DNA from: Streptomyces cyaneofuscatus
GTDB lineage: Bacteria > Actinomycetota > Actinomycetes > Streptomycetales > Streptomycetaceae
Assembly (NCBI RefSeq): GCF_000718135.1
Contig: NZ_JOEM01000011.1
Location: 124,001 to 188,000, forward strand
DNA length: 64,000 nucleotides
Reading direction: 5' to 3'
Made by a program: the position numbers and the translations under genes. Shown here piece by piece: positions 42,738 to 53,100 of this stretch (positions are counted from its first letter, which is position 1; each line of letters begins with the position of its first letter). Under the pieces are notes generated by a model. It was not told the DNA's origin, did no database searches, and saw only the letters and a list, made by a program, of their open reading frames with translations.

Positions 42738-43630
42738 GTACACCCCCGAGTACCCCCACGAAACTCACGCCCAAGGCCGAGCAGTCCCTCGGCGCCCGGA
42801 TCGCGGCGCGCCTCGGCGGTGGGGTGATGCGGGTCTTCCTGATCCTGGTCGCCCTGTTCTGGATCATGCCGACGATCGGTCTGTTCCTCTCCTCGCTCCG
42901 CGGCCCCGAGAACATCGCGGCCACCGGCTGGTGGAAGATCTTCACCGCCCCCTCCGAGCTGACCTTCGACAACTACCAGCGGCTGCTGGACAATTCGACG
43001 ATCACCGGATCCCTCCTCTCCACCATCATGATCACCGTGCCGTCCACCGTCCTGGTGGTGGTGATCGGCTCGCTCGCCGGGTACGCCTTCGCCTGGATGG
43101 ACTTCCCCGGCCGCGACTGGTGGTTCCTGCTGGTCGTCGGGTTGCTCGTGGTGCCCGTCCAGGTCGCCCTGATCCCGGTCTCCGAACTCTTCGGCACCAT
43201 CGGGATCTTCGAGACGACACTCGGGGTGGTCCTCTTCCACACGGCCTTCGGGCTGCCGTTCGCGATCTTCCTGCTGCGGAACTTCTTCGCGGAGATCCCG
43301 CGCGAACTGCTGGAAGCCGCACGGCTCGACGGGGCGGGCGAGATCCGTCTCTTCACCCGGGTCGTGATGCCGCTGGGCGGTCCGGCGATCGCCTCGCTCG
43401 GGATCTTCCAGTTCCTGTGGGTGTGGAACGACATGCTGGTGGCGCTGATCTTCGCGGGCTCCGACTCGCCGCCGATCACCGTGGCGCTCCAGCAGCAGGT
43501 ACGCCAGTTCGGCAACAACATCGACGTCCTGGCGCCCGGCGCCTTCGTGTCGATGGTGATCCCGCTGGTGGTGTTCTTCGCCTTCCAGCGGCAGTTCGTC
43601 TCGGGTGTCATGGCGGGAGCCGTCAAGTAG
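42734..43630 (+). CDS. ABC sugar permease (MalG-like)
   Basis: A 298-residue six-helix permease, started at ATG 42734 with AGGAGG upstream and an ATGA overlap with the preceding permease. The cytoplasmic EAA loop is ELLEAARLDGAGEIRLFTRV. Its length and topology are normal, unlike its partner. It completes the channel of the 40-43.6 kb importer and is followed by a long terminator hairpin. Confidence 0.92.
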   Translation: MSTPPSTPTKLTPKAEQSLGARIAARLGGGVMRVFLILVALFWIMPTIGLFLSSLRGPENIAATGWWKIFTAPSELTFDNYQRLLDNSTITGSLLSTIMITVPSTVLVVVIGSLAGYAFAWMDFPGRDWWFLLVVGLLVVPVQVALIPVSELFGTIGIFETTLGVVLFHTAFGLPFAIFLLRNFFAEIPRELLEAARLDGAGEIRLFTRVVMPLGGPAIASLGIFQFLWVWNDMLVALIFAGSDSPPITVALQQQVRQFGNNIDVLAPGAFVSMVIPLVVFFAFQRQFVSGVMAGAVK

Positions 43631-43681
43631 CGCCTGCGGCAAGGCCCTCACGCACGACGACACGTACAGCCGTTCGTCAAC

Positions 43682-43719
43682 CCGAAGCGGCCCGGTTCCC
43701 CGGAACCGGGCCGTTTCGG
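43682..43719. terminator. Terminator of the second sugar ABC operon
   Basis: An 18-bp stem (43682-43699 with 43702-43719, one G-U pair) with a minimal CC turn, 51 nt past the permease stop, separating the importer from the glycopolymer locus. Confidence 0.85.
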
Positions 43720-43816
43720 CGCGCGTTTCGCCCGAATGCCACGCCCGGCGTAACCCTGTCATTCCATCCGACGTTTGCGGGCCACCTGGTTCCCGCGAAC
43801 GACCCATGGATGTGTA

Positions 43817-46039
43817 GTGCCCCGGTTCACTGTCATCGTGCCCGCATTCCGGGTCCAGGCGTATCTGCACGCGTGTCTGGATTCCGTGCTGAGCCAGTCC
43901 TTCAAGGACTTCGAGATCGTCGTGGTCGACGACTGCTCCCCGGACGCCTGCGGCCCGATCGCCGACGAGTACGCCCGCCGCGACCCCCGCGTCACCGCGC
44001 TCCACCTCCCCCGCAACGCCGGCCTCGGCCCGGCCCGCAACGCGGGTATGGAACGGGCGACCGGCGACTATCTGATCTTCCTGGACGGCGACGACACCCT
44101 CCTCCCGGAGTCCCTCCAGGCCATCGCCGACCGGATCGGGGCGACCGGCGACCCTGATGTCCTGATGTACGACTACGCCCGGACGTACTGGTCGGGCCGG
44201 AGCGTACGCAACGTCCTCGCGGACCGGCTCGACGAGCGCGGCCCCGCCTCCTTCCGGCTGGCCGACCGCCCCGAGCTGCTCCACCTCCTCATGGTGGTCT
44301 GGAACAAGGCGTACCGCCGATCCTTCGTCGAGGCCGAGGGGTTCACCTTCCCGCCCGGCTACTACGAGGACACCCCCTGGACCTACCCGGTGCTGATGTC
44401 CGCCGGGTCGATCGCGGTCCTGGACGCGGTCTGCGTCTCCTACCGGCAGCGGCGGCGCGGCAACATCCTCTCCACCACCAGCGAGAAGCACTTCGACATC
44501 TTCGACCAGTACGACCGGGTCTTCGCCTTCCTCGACGCGCGCCCCGAACTCGACGTCTGGCGGCCCGTGCTGTTCCGCCGGATGCTCGACCACTTCTGCG
44601 CCGTCCACGCCTCCCCCGACCGGCTGCCCCGCCCCAGCCGCGCCGCCTTCTTCCGCCGGGCCACCGCCTCCTGCCGCCGCTACCGCACCCCCGGCGCCCC
44701 GGCCCCCCGCCGCGCCCGGCTCCGCCACGGCCTGCTGCGCCTCGGCGCGCGCCGCACCTACCGGGCCCTGGCGGCGACCCGGCGGATCGGCGACGGGCTG
44801 CGGCGCGGCGCGGCCGCCCTGCGCCGGGCGGTGCGGGGCGCGGCGCTCCGGGCGCACTACCGCGTCCAGCTCCGGCTGCCGCTGCGCCCCCGGGACGCGG
44901 TCTTCGCAGCCTCCGGGGGCGGGGCCTACGCGGGCAGCCCGGCCGCGATCGAGGCGAAGGCGCGCGACCTGGTCCCGGGGCTGCGGACCACGTGGATCTG
45001 CGACCCCCGCCACGCCCGCACCGTGCCGCCCGCCATCCGCACCCTCACGCCCGGCACCTTCGCGTACGGGAGCGCCCTCGCCCGCTCCACGTACCTCGTG
45101 AACGACGCCGCCTTCGACCGCCGGCTGGTGAAGCGGCGCGGCCAGGTCCTCCTCCAGACCCACCGCGGTACCCCGCTCAGGACCGTTGGCACCGATCTCC
45201 TGGACCGCCCCGCCGCCGCCCGGGACACCGACTTCGAGCAGATGCTGCGCGACGTCGACCGGTGGGACTTCGCCCTCTCGGCCAACCCGCACTCCACCCT
45301 CGTACGGGAGCGGGCCTACCCGTCGGGGTACACGACGCTGGAGTACGGCTCCCCGCGCAACGACGTCTACCACCGCGCCGGGCCCGCCGAGGTGGCCCGG
45401 CTGCGCGAGACGCTCGGCATCCCGGCGGGCGCCACGGCCCTGCTGTACGCGCCGGCTCCGCGCGACTACCGCCGTGTGCAGCGGCCCGCCCTGGATCTGG
45501 AACAGCTCATCCGGGTGCTGGGCCCGCAGTTCGTGATCCTCGATCGCGCGCCCGGCAGCAGCCGTACGCGTACGGCGACGCATCCCCGGATCATCGACGT
45601 CACCGGCCACCCCTCCCCGGAGACGTTGGCGCTCGCCTCGGACGCGCTGATCACGGACTACGCCTCGCTGATGTTCGACTACGTCAACCTGGACCGCCCG
45701 GTGGTCCTGCATCTGGACGACATCGAGGCGCACGAGGCGGCCCGGGGAACCTACTTCGACATCACGTCGTTCCCTCCCGGCGTCGTCGCACGCAGCCAGG
45801 ACGAGCTGTTCGACATCTTCGCCACCGACCACTGGCGGGGCTCGCGCTCGGCCCAGCTGCGGGCGGCGTTCCGGGCCCGGTTCTGCCCGTACGACGACGG
45901 GAACGCGGCCGAGCGTGTGGTGCGGCGGGTCTTCCTCGGCGAGACGGACGGGCTGCCGCTGCCCGTCCCGCCCTCGGCCCGGCGGACGGCTCTCCCGGCG
46001 CAGCAGAACACGGCGGAGGCGCGGGTGGGCCAGAGCTGA
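43817..46039 (+). CDS. GT2 glycosyltransferase fused to a degenerate TagF-like domain
   Basis: A 740-residue two-domain protein started at GTG 43817. Residues 1-220 are a GT-A family 2 transferase: FTVIVPAFRVQAYLHACLDS, VVVDDCSPD, and the metal-binding FLDGDDTLLP. The C-terminal 380 residues match CDP-glycerol glycerophosphotransferases, but the two predicted catalytic histidines are gone: the HGTP position reads QTHRGTP (R450) and the second reads LDRAPG (P579). YAPTxR has become YAPAPRDY and DYSS has become DYAS. The TagF part is therefore probably not catalytic and may bind polymer or a partner, while the GT2 part looks active. It stands first at the left end of the glycopolymer locus. Confidence 0.82.
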   Translation: MPRFTVIVPAFRVQAYLHACLDSVLSQSFKDFEIVVVDDCSPDACGPIADEYARRDPRVTALHLPRNAGLGPARNAGMERATGDYLIFLDGDDTLLPESLQAIADRIGATGDPDVLMYDYARTYWSGRSVRNVLADRLDERGPASFRLADRPELLHLLMVVWNKAYRRSFVEAEGFTFPPGYYEDTPWTYPVLMSAGSIAVLDAVCVSYRQRRRGNILSTTSEKHFDIFDQYDRVFAFLDARPELDVWRPVLFRRMLDHFCAVHASPDRLPRPSRAAFFRRATASCRRYRTPGAPAPRRARLRHGLLRLGARRTYRALAATRRIGDGLRRGAAALRRAVRGAALRAHYRVQLRLPLRPRDAVFAASGGGAYAGSPAAIEAKARDLVPGLRTTWICDPRHARTVPPAIRTLTPGTFAYGSALARSTYLVNDAAFDRRLVKRRGQVLLQTHRGTPLRTVGTDLLDRPAAARDTDFEQMLRDVDRWDFALSANPHSTLVRERAYPSGYTTLEYGSPRNDVYHRAGPAEVARLRETLGIPAGATALLYAPAPRDYRRVQRPALDLEQLIRVLGPQFVILDRAPGSSRTRTATHPRIIDVTGHPSPETLALASDALITDYASLMFDYVNLDRPVVLHLDDIEAHEAARGTYFDITSFPPGVVARSQDELFDIFATDHWRGSRSAQLRAAFRARFCPYDDGNAAERVVRRVFLGETDGLPLPVPPSARRTALPAQQNTAEARVGQS

Positions 46040-46135
46040 GCCGGGCCCCACGGGGCTGAGTCGGGCCCCACAGGGCTGAGCCGAGGCCCCACGGGGCTGA
46101 GTCGGGGCCCCACGGGGCTCAGCCGGGGCCCCGAC
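46035..46135. repeat. Tandem 20-22 bp repeats and hairpin between convergent genes
   Basis: About five copies of a GGCTGAGYCGGGGCCCCACG-like unit fill the space between the convergent genes. The rightward stop codon (46037-46039) lies inside the first copy, and the leftward stop (46136-46138) abuts the last. Perfect 11-bp arms at 46101-46111 and 46125-46135 form a hairpin, so the array probably serves as a bidirectional terminator. Confidence 0.8.
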
Positions 46136-47278
46136 TCACCGCTCCAGGAACGCGAACAGCTCCTCCCAGCGCCGCCCCACCTCCGGCTCCGAGAACCGCT
46201 GGGCGCCCGACCGTGCCCGGGCCCCCAGCGCGTCGCGCAGCCGGGGGTTGCCGGTCAGCCGGAGCAGCCGGTCGGCGAGGGCGGCGGTGTCCCCGGCGGG
46301 GGCGAGGAGCCCGTCCTCGCCGTCCCGGACGATCTCGCGGACCCCGGGCGCGCAGTCGAAGGCGGCGCACGGCACCCCACTGGCCATCGCCTCCAGGAGC
46401 GCCAGCGGGAAGCCCTCGCCCCGGGAGGACTGGACGAAGACGGAGGCTCCCGCGAGGGCCGCCTCCACGTCGTCCGTACGGCCCATCCACTCCACGGACC
46501 CGTCGAGCCCGAGCCGTGAGCACTGTGCCTTCAGCGCGGCCTCGTCCTCGCCCGTGCCGTACAGGCGCAGCCGCCAGTCGGGGCGCTGCGGGGCGACCAG
46601 GGCCCAGGTGTCGAGGAGGAGGTCGATGCCCTTCTGGTCGGTGAGGCGGCCGATGGCAGCCACGGTCCGGGCGGTGCGCGGGGAGGGGACGTGGGGCAGG
46701 CGGGCGAGGGCGTTGGGGAGGAAGCCGACGTTGTCGAAGCCGTCGCCCGCCCACCGGTCGGCGTCCTCCTCGGTGAGGACGAGCCAGTGGTCGATGTCCC
46801 GGTAGTGGTTCTTGATCCAGCGGTACCGGTGGCTGGCGCGGGAGTAGTCGTAGGACTCGTGGCTCATCCCGATGACCCGCAGCCCGGTGGTGTCGGCCTC
46901 CCCGACCCACTCCATCGCCCAGACCTGGGTGACGACGACGACCGCGCCGGGCCGGGCGGTGGCGAAGAGCTCCGAGAGCCGCGCGACCGCCCGCCGTTTC
47001 CGCTCGGCCCGGGCCGCCTCCCGGCGCCGGGTGGGGATACGGAAGCGGTCCCGGATGCCGTGGGGTGTCCAGGGGGTCGGCGGGTGGGCGGGATAGAGGG
47101 CGGTGACGGGGTAACCGGGCTCGGCGGGCAGGGCCATCTTCCGGTCGGAGGCGTGGATGCCGATGACGTGGACACGGTGGCCCTGCTCGGTGAAGAGGCG
47201 GGCGGTCTGGTGCGTCCAGGCGGTGACACCGCCGAGTTCGTCGGTGCTGTTGGAGACGATGAAGATGTCGCGGCTCAT
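46136..47278 (-). CDS. Glycosyltransferase family 4
   Basis: A 380-residue GT-B retaining transferase. The N-terminal acceptor domain has ELGGVTAWTHQTARLFTEQG. The donor domain has AIGRLTDQKGIDLLLDTWAL, VEWMGRTDDVEAALAGA, and the E-x7-E motif in SSRGEGFPLALLEAMASGVP. It should transfer a nucleotide-sugar residue onto a glycolipid or polymer in the cytoplasm. The start ATG overlaps the upstream GT2/TagF gene by 4 nt (ATGA), so it is translationally coupled to that operon. The sugar and acceptor are not predictable. Confidence 0.9.
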   Translation of the reverse strand: MSRDIFIVSNSTDELGGVTAWTHQTARLFTEQGHRVHVIGIHASDRKMALPAEPGYPVTALYPAHPPTPWTPHGIRDRFRIPTRRREAARAERKRRAVARLSELFATARPGAVVVVTQVWAMEWVGEADTTGLRVIGMSHESYDYSRASHRYRWIKNHYRDIDHWLVLTEEDADRWAGDGFDNVGFLPNALARLPHVPSPRTARTVAAIGRLTDQKGIDLLLDTWALVAPQRPDWRLRLYGTGEDEAALKAQCSRLGLDGSVEWMGRTDDVEAALAGASVFVQSSRGEGFPLALLEAMASGVPCAAFDCAPGVREIVRDGEDGLLAPAGDTAALADRLLRLTGNPRLRDALGARARSGAQRFSEPEVGRRWEELFAFLER

Positions 47279-50133
47279 CGGCCGGCCCCCCGGTCGTGGT
47301 GGTCAGTGATACGGGAGGCGCCCTGCCGCGAGAACACCGCGGCGACGACCTGGCGAGCCGCGTCTCCCCGGTCGAAGGCCCCGAACTCCGCGGCGAACGC
47401 GGCCCGGTGGGACGCATGACGGATATCGGACTTCTTCAACTCGGCGAGCTCCGCGAAGAGTTCCTCCTGGGTCGCGGTCACCGGGCCCGGCGCCTTCTCC
47501 CGCAGGTCGAAGTAGCTGCCGCGCTCGGCGGCGTACGTGTCGAGGTCGGGGGCGTACAGGAGGACGGGCCGGTCCAGCAGCGCGAAGTCGAACATGATCG
47601 AGGAGTAGTCGGTGACCAGGACGTCGGCCAGGGCGAGGAGCTCGCTGACGTCGTGGTGGCGCGAGACGTCGATCACCGTGCCGGGCGGGCAGAGCGGGAG
47701 CCGGGCGGCCTCCAGGTAGTGCGCCCGGACGAGGAGGGTGTACGAGTCCCCGAAGCGCTCGGCGAACTCCCGTACGTCCAGGAGCAGTCGGCGCCTGGCC
47801 TGTTTCCCGCCCGCCGCCGGACCGCCCCGGAACGTCGGCGCGTAGAGGACCACCTTCTTGTGGTCGTCGATCCCCAGCGCCCCGGCCAGCGGCGGGCGCG
47901 GCAGCCTGCCCTCGCTCTCGGTGCGGGTGCGCTCCGCGACCAGGGCGTCGTTGCGCGGGTAGCCGGTGCGCAGCAGCCGGTCCTCGGGGAGGCGGTAGGC
48001 GCGGGCGAGGGTGGCCACGTCGTGCTCGGAGCGGACGAGGAAGTGGTCGAAGCGGTGGACGGCCTGCTGGAGGCGTTCGCGCTGGGGGGCGTTCTGAAGC
48101 CGTACGCGGGTCTCGTCGAAGCCCATCCTCTTGTACGCGGAGCCGTGCCAGGTCTGGAGGTAGGTGGTGCGGGCGGGCTTGCGGAGGTGCTGGGGGAAGC
48201 CCTGGTTGTCGACCCAGAACTCGGCGCGGGCCAGCGCCCACAGGTACCGCCAGGACCAGCGGCGTACGAGGCGGGCGTCGTCCGGGAAGCCGGCCGGGGA
48301 GGTGTCGTAGGACCAGGTGGAGCGGAGCTTCAGGCCCTGGCGGCGGATCTCCTCGTGGAGGGCGCGCGGGCTGTCGCCGTAGCAGCGGCCCATGTGGCTC
48401 TCGAAGACGACGGAGCCCCGGCGCACGGGGAGGCGGGTGAGCCAGGTGTTGTACGTGGTCGCCTTGAAGGACCGGGAGCGGTAGCGGTCCAGCCGCTTGC
48501 GCAGGGCGCGGGCGAGGAGCTTCGCCTTGCGGGCGGGGCGGAAGTGGGTGGCGTACCGCACCAGGCGGCGGGTGGCCCGGGCTGGGCGGCGGCGGGCGGT
48601 GAGGCGGAGGGCCAGGTGGTCCTTGAGCGTGATGTAGGGCTCCCAGGTGTCCCCGGCGAGCTGCCCGAGCCGGGGCCGGGCGGCGAACCGGACCGCCGTC
48701 CCTTCCACGAGGTCCTGCGGGCCGAAGAGGTCGCTGACGGACCGCACCCCTCCCGCCTCCACGATCAGCCGCGCGTCCCAGGCGGTGTCGCGGACGCCCA
48801 GGGGACGCAGGAGGCGCGTGACGTCGGCGCGCGCCCCCCATGTGACCCCGTTCCCGTCGTGGCGTACGTCGTCCACCGGGAACGCGACGGCGCGCGCCCC
48901 GCCCCGGGCCCGGAACTCCAGGGTGGCGGTGAAGGCGACGTCGGGCGCCAGGTGCGGGGGCAGCACGAGGCGGCCCTCCAGCAGCAGCCGGCCCTTCTCG
49001 GCGGTGCAGCGGGTGAGCCGGTTCATCAGCCGGGCCCCGCCGAACACCCGGTACTGGTGGCCCAGTTCGGTGACGTCGACGGAGCAGTGCTCGTCCCACT
49101 CCACCCGCCCGCCCTCGCCCGTGGCAACCGTGACCGGGGCGCAGACAGTGGCGGGCCGGCTCAGCGCGTACGCGGCCGTCAGGACGCCCTCCGCGTCGCC
49201 CCTGGCCAGCAGGGTGGCCGCGACCCGCTCCAGCGGCGGCAGCTCCGGCGGTACGGGGGCGGTCAGGACGCGGGCGGCCGTGGCGGCGACCCGGGTACGG
49301 CGGGCGGCGGGGAGCCGGGGGAAGGAGCGGGCCAGCGGCACCAGATGATCCCGTACGAAGGCCCGCTCCCGCTCCTCCCTCAGCGCCGGAAGCCCGTGGG
49401 CGTCCAGGGTGGCGGCGACCCGGCGGTGGGCCTCCACCAGGGCGGCGAGATCGCGGGCCCGGTCGGGTACGGCCCGGCCGGTCACGATCAGCCGCCGCAC
49501 CAGGGCGATCCGGCCGACGGCCGCGGCGGCGAGGGGGCCGAAGAGGATCTCGCCGTGCGCCAGGTCCTCCTCGTACCGCAGCCCGTGGCGCCGGGCGGCC
49601 TCCCGGCGCAGGCAGAACCCGGTCACCAGGGCGTCCCGGACGACGAGCTGGGGCGCGTCGGCGAACCCGGCGACGGTACGGGAGCGGGCGTACAGCTCGC
49701 CCTGCCACGGCGGCTCCTGCTCCTTGCCGCCCTCCTCCGTGGTCCAGCTCCACCGCCCGGCGACCAGGTCGGCCCGGCTGCGCTCGCCCGCCTGCCAGAG
49801 GTTGCGGCAGGCGTGGCGGTGGAGGCGCTCGCCGGGGGTGAGCACCAGGACGTACCGCCCGGTCGCGGCGTCCAGGCCCGCGTTGCGCAGGGCGCCGGTG
49901 GTGCGGGCGGCCGGGTCGGGGTGGATCAGGCGGACCCGGTCGGGGGAGCTGTCGGCCAGGGCGCGGGCGGCGGTGCGGGTGGGCCCGTCGGCGCGGGCAG
50001 CGAGGACGACGACGGCCTCGGAGCCGCGCAACGACTGGCCGAGGACGGACGCGACGGAGGCGCGCAGGGCGTCGGGGCCCTCGCTGCCACCGTTCTCCCC
50101 GCCCGCGGTGATCACACAGCTGAAGTCGCTCAT
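47275..50133 (-). CDS. TagF-like glycerophosphotransferase with a degenerate GT2 domain
   Basis: A 952-residue protein. Residues 1-200 keep the outline of a GT2 domain (ALRASVASVLGQSLRGSEA, TGALRNAGLDAATGRYVLVL) but the acidic metal-binding motif DSDD is replaced by LTPGERL, so this half is probably inactive. A middle beta-rich region of about 250 residues follows. The C-terminal 390 residues are a CDP-glycerol glycerophosphotransferase with both predicted catalytic histidines: H663 in QTWHGSAYKRMG and H805 in VRAHYLEAA, plus VTDYSSIMFDFALL. It should add glycerol-phosphate or another polyol-phosphate from a CDP donor. The start overlaps the preceding gene by 4 nt. Confidence 0.85.
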   Translation of the reverse strand: MSDFSCVITAGGENGGSEGPDALRASVASVLGQSLRGSEAVVVLAARADGPTRTAARALADSSPDRVRLIHPDPAARTTGALRNAGLDAATGRYVLVLTPGERLHRHACRNLWQAGERSRADLVAGRWSWTTEEGGKEQEPPWQGELYARSRTVAGFADAPQLVVRDALVTGFCLRREAARRHGLRYEEDLAHGEILFGPLAAAAVGRIALVRRLIVTGRAVPDRARDLAALVEAHRRVAATLDAHGLPALREERERAFVRDHLVPLARSFPRLPAARRTRVAATAARVLTAPVPPELPPLERVAATLLARGDAEGVLTAAYALSRPATVCAPVTVATGEGGRVEWDEHCSVDVTELGHQYRVFGGARLMNRLTRCTAEKGRLLLEGRLVLPPHLAPDVAFTATLEFRARGGARAVAFPVDDVRHDGNGVTWGARADVTRLLRPLGVRDTAWDARLIVEAGGVRSVSDLFGPQDLVEGTAVRFAARPRLGQLAGDTWEPYITLKDHLALRLTARRRPARATRRLVRYATHFRPARKAKLLARALRKRLDRYRSRSFKATTYNTWLTRLPVRRGSVVFESHMGRCYGDSPRALHEEIRRQGLKLRSTWSYDTSPAGFPDDARLVRRWSWRYLWALARAEFWVDNQGFPQHLRKPARTTYLQTWHGSAYKRMGFDETRVRLQNAPQRERLQQAVHRFDHFLVRSEHDVATLARAYRLPEDRLLRTGYPRNDALVAERTRTESEGRLPRPPLAGALGIDDHKKVVLYAPTFRGGPAAGGKQARRRLLLDVREFAERFGDSYTLLVRAHYLEAARLPLCPPGTVIDVSRHHDVSELLALADVLVTDYSSIMFDFALLDRPVLLYAPDLDTYAAERGSYFDLREKAPGPVTATQEELFAELAELKKSDIRHASHRAAFAAEFGAFDRGDAARQVVAAVFSRQGASRITDHHDRGAGR

Positions 50134-53100
50134 GCCTGTGCCCCCTCGGTCCCGGCGGCGTCCTTGAGCATGCGGTCGACGACCTTCACGGCCGCGTTCC
50201 CGTCGTCCAGATCGCAGAACGCCTCCCGGAACCGCTCGTACGCCTCCCGGTGCCCGGCCACGGCGGCCTCCGGGTCGCGCAGGGCGGCCGCGATGCCCGC
50301 GGAGTCCGGGATCAGAGGCCCGGGGGCCCGGTGCTCGAAGTCGAAGCAGAAGCCGCGCAGGGTGTCCCGGTAGTGGGCCAGGTCGTGGGTGTGGAAGAGC
50401 ATCGGGCGGCCGGTCTGCGCGAAGTCGAACATGATCGAGGAGTAGTCGGTGACCAACACGTCACTGATCAGGAGGAGTTCGGCGACGTCCGGGTGGCGCG
50501 AGACGTCCCGTACGACGTCGGTGTCGGGGACGCTGCCGCCGACGAGGTAGTGGCGGCGCACCAGGAGGACATGGTCGTCGCCGAGCGCCTCGCGGACCTG
50601 TTCCAGGTCGAGTTGGTGGCCGGGGTCGTACCTCCCCCCCTGCCGGGGCCGGTCCTCGCGCCAGGTGGGGGCGTACAGGACGACCCGCCGCCCCTCGGGG
50701 ATCGCGAGGCGCTCCCGTACGGCGGCGGCGACCTTCGCCCGGTCGGGCGCGTACAGCAGGTCGTTGCGCGGGTAGCCGGACTCCAGCACCTCGCCCGAGT
50801 AGCCGAAGGCGCGGCGCAGGACGGGGGTGGAGAAGCTGTTCGGGGAGACGAGCACGCTCCACTGGGCGGACCGGTGCTCCATGGAGGCCATGTAGGCGGC
50901 ATCCGCGTGCGGGGTGCCCGCGAGGTCGCGGCCGATGCGCTTGAGCGGGGTGCCGTGCCAGGTCTGGACGACACACTGGCCTTCGGCCCGCTCGAACCAC
51001 TGCGGCAGGTGGGTGTTGGTGACGAGCCAGCGGCTCCGGGCGAGCGCCTCGTACCACTCGGCGCTGTGCAGGGCGATGGCGCGGACTCCTTCGGGCACGG
51101 CCGCCTGCTGGTCGCGGACCACCCAGAGGTGCTCGATGTCCGCTTCCCGAGAGGCCAGTTCGCGGTGGATCGCGCGGGGCGAGTCGGAGAACTGGCGGCC
51201 GTCGAAGCTGGAGTAGAGGACGGCCTGGCGCAGCTGGTCCCGGTCGGCGGCGCGGAGTACGGCGTACCGCTCGCGCTGGATCCGCTGCCCGTACGGGCCC
51301 TGCTCGGCGACCGGCAGGGCGCTGCCAGACTCCAGGACGAGCCGGTCGTGGTAGCGCCGCTGGAGGGTGAAGGGCCGCCCGCCGGACGCCTGTTGGCGGG
51401 GGAGCGTGGCGTGCAGCGGTGTGGCCAGGCGCAGCGGCCGGTACGCGTCGGGGTCGCGCTCGCCGGGCTCGCGGAGGAAGGGGTACCAGCGCCCCTCGGC
51501 GAGCGGCAGCGGCCCGCCCGGCCCGTCGACGGCGGCCGGGCGGACGACGGCCCGGAAGCGGCCGCCCTCCGTCAACTCCACGTCTGCAGTGGCCTCTTCG
51601 TGGTGGCCGCTGTGCCGCAGCACCAGCTCACCGATGGTGCCCGACGGCTCCGGGAAGGCGCCTTCGAGGACCAGCTCGCCGCTTTCGGGCCACTCCACGG
51701 AGGTGACGACGGGCTGCACGGCCCGGTCGGTGAGGACGAGGTCGCCGGACGGGTTGGGGGCCACGTACAGCTCACGTCCGCCGGGGAGGCCGGGGATGCC
51801 GGGGAGCGGGTAGCGGCCGGCCTCGGCGTCGGTCCGGGCGCCGACGGTCAAACGCCCCTTGCCACCGACCAGTTGTACGCCCCAGATCTCGTCCTGACCG
51901 CGGAACGCGCTCAGCGGGATGTCGGCGGCGCGGGACCCCAGCGAGCCGCGCAGGGCGAACTCCTGGGTCTCCTTGGTGCGCCACTCGGTCAGCCGCAGGG
52001 CGACGGGCCCGTCGTCGTCGAGGACCTTCACCTCCAGGCGCAGGGCGTCGTCGTCGACGGCCGACTGTCCGGTGAGTACGGCGGCGACGCGTTCGGTGCG
52101 CAGCTCCAGCTTGTTGCCGGAGAGGACGGGGACGACCCGGGTCCGCTCGTCGGCGTACAGGGCGGCGGGCGGGGCGGGGGTGCCGGTGAGCCGCATCGGA
52201 CCCCGGCGGACGCGGCCCGCGCCGAACAGGGCGGCCTCCAGCTTCCAGGTCGTACGAGGCCCCTTGCCCCGGGCGGCGATCGTGCGCGGGTCCACGACGG
52301 CCTCGAACCCGGCGCGCTCGTACCGGTGCAGGGAGCGCCCGGACCGGGCGGTGGCCTCGTCGCCGCCGGAGCCACCGGAACCGCCGATGGGGCGCAGCCG
52401 CAGCGGGATCAGCCGCTTCCCTGCCCGCAGCCAGCCGAGCCGGGGCGGCGGCCCGCCGGGAACGTTGCGCACGTACGCGTACCCGGTCAGCCGCAGCAGC
52501 CCGTCCCGCCATACGGCCTCGGTGAGGTGGGCGTGGACCGGGAGGTCGGCGGGGGCGAGCGCGGTGGTGGCGGGTGGCAGCGGGTCACGGAGGGCGGGGA
52601 GGTGGGCGCGGGGGCGGAGGAGTCCGCGTACGTGGAAGGCGTCCCGGTCCGTCTTCTCCTCGGCGAGCAGCGCGAGGAGTTCGGCAATCCGGCGCTCCCG
52701 GATGAGCTGCCACTTGACCCGCAGGTCCAGCGGCAGACCGGCGAACACAGCGGGCTGGACGGTGGCGGCGAAGGCCCCCGCGTGGTCGAGGAAGGCCGTG
52801 TGGAACTCCTCGTCGCCGTCCGGCAGCGCCTCGATGAACAGCCACAGGTCGCCGGAGAGCGCGTGCGCGTCGTAGCGCCGTTTGGCCTCGGCCATACCCT
52901 CCCGGCCCGCGAGGAAGCGGCTGACGGTGGTGACGGCGGTGACCCGGTCGCGGATGCCCTTCGGGACGGCCCGCCGGGTGGTGATCGAGCCGTCGCGGTC
53001 CCGCCAGTGGTAGACGGGCTCCTCGACGACGTCGACCGAGCGGGCCAGGAAGTGGGCGGGCAGGACGACGGCGATGTCCTCGTACAGCACGCCCGTCGGG

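Noticed and set aside
42344..46051. A 1235-codon reverse frame
   Set aside because: Wholly antisense to the permease and GT2/TagF genes, which have clear family motifs; the translation is compositionally biased and matches nothing recognisable.
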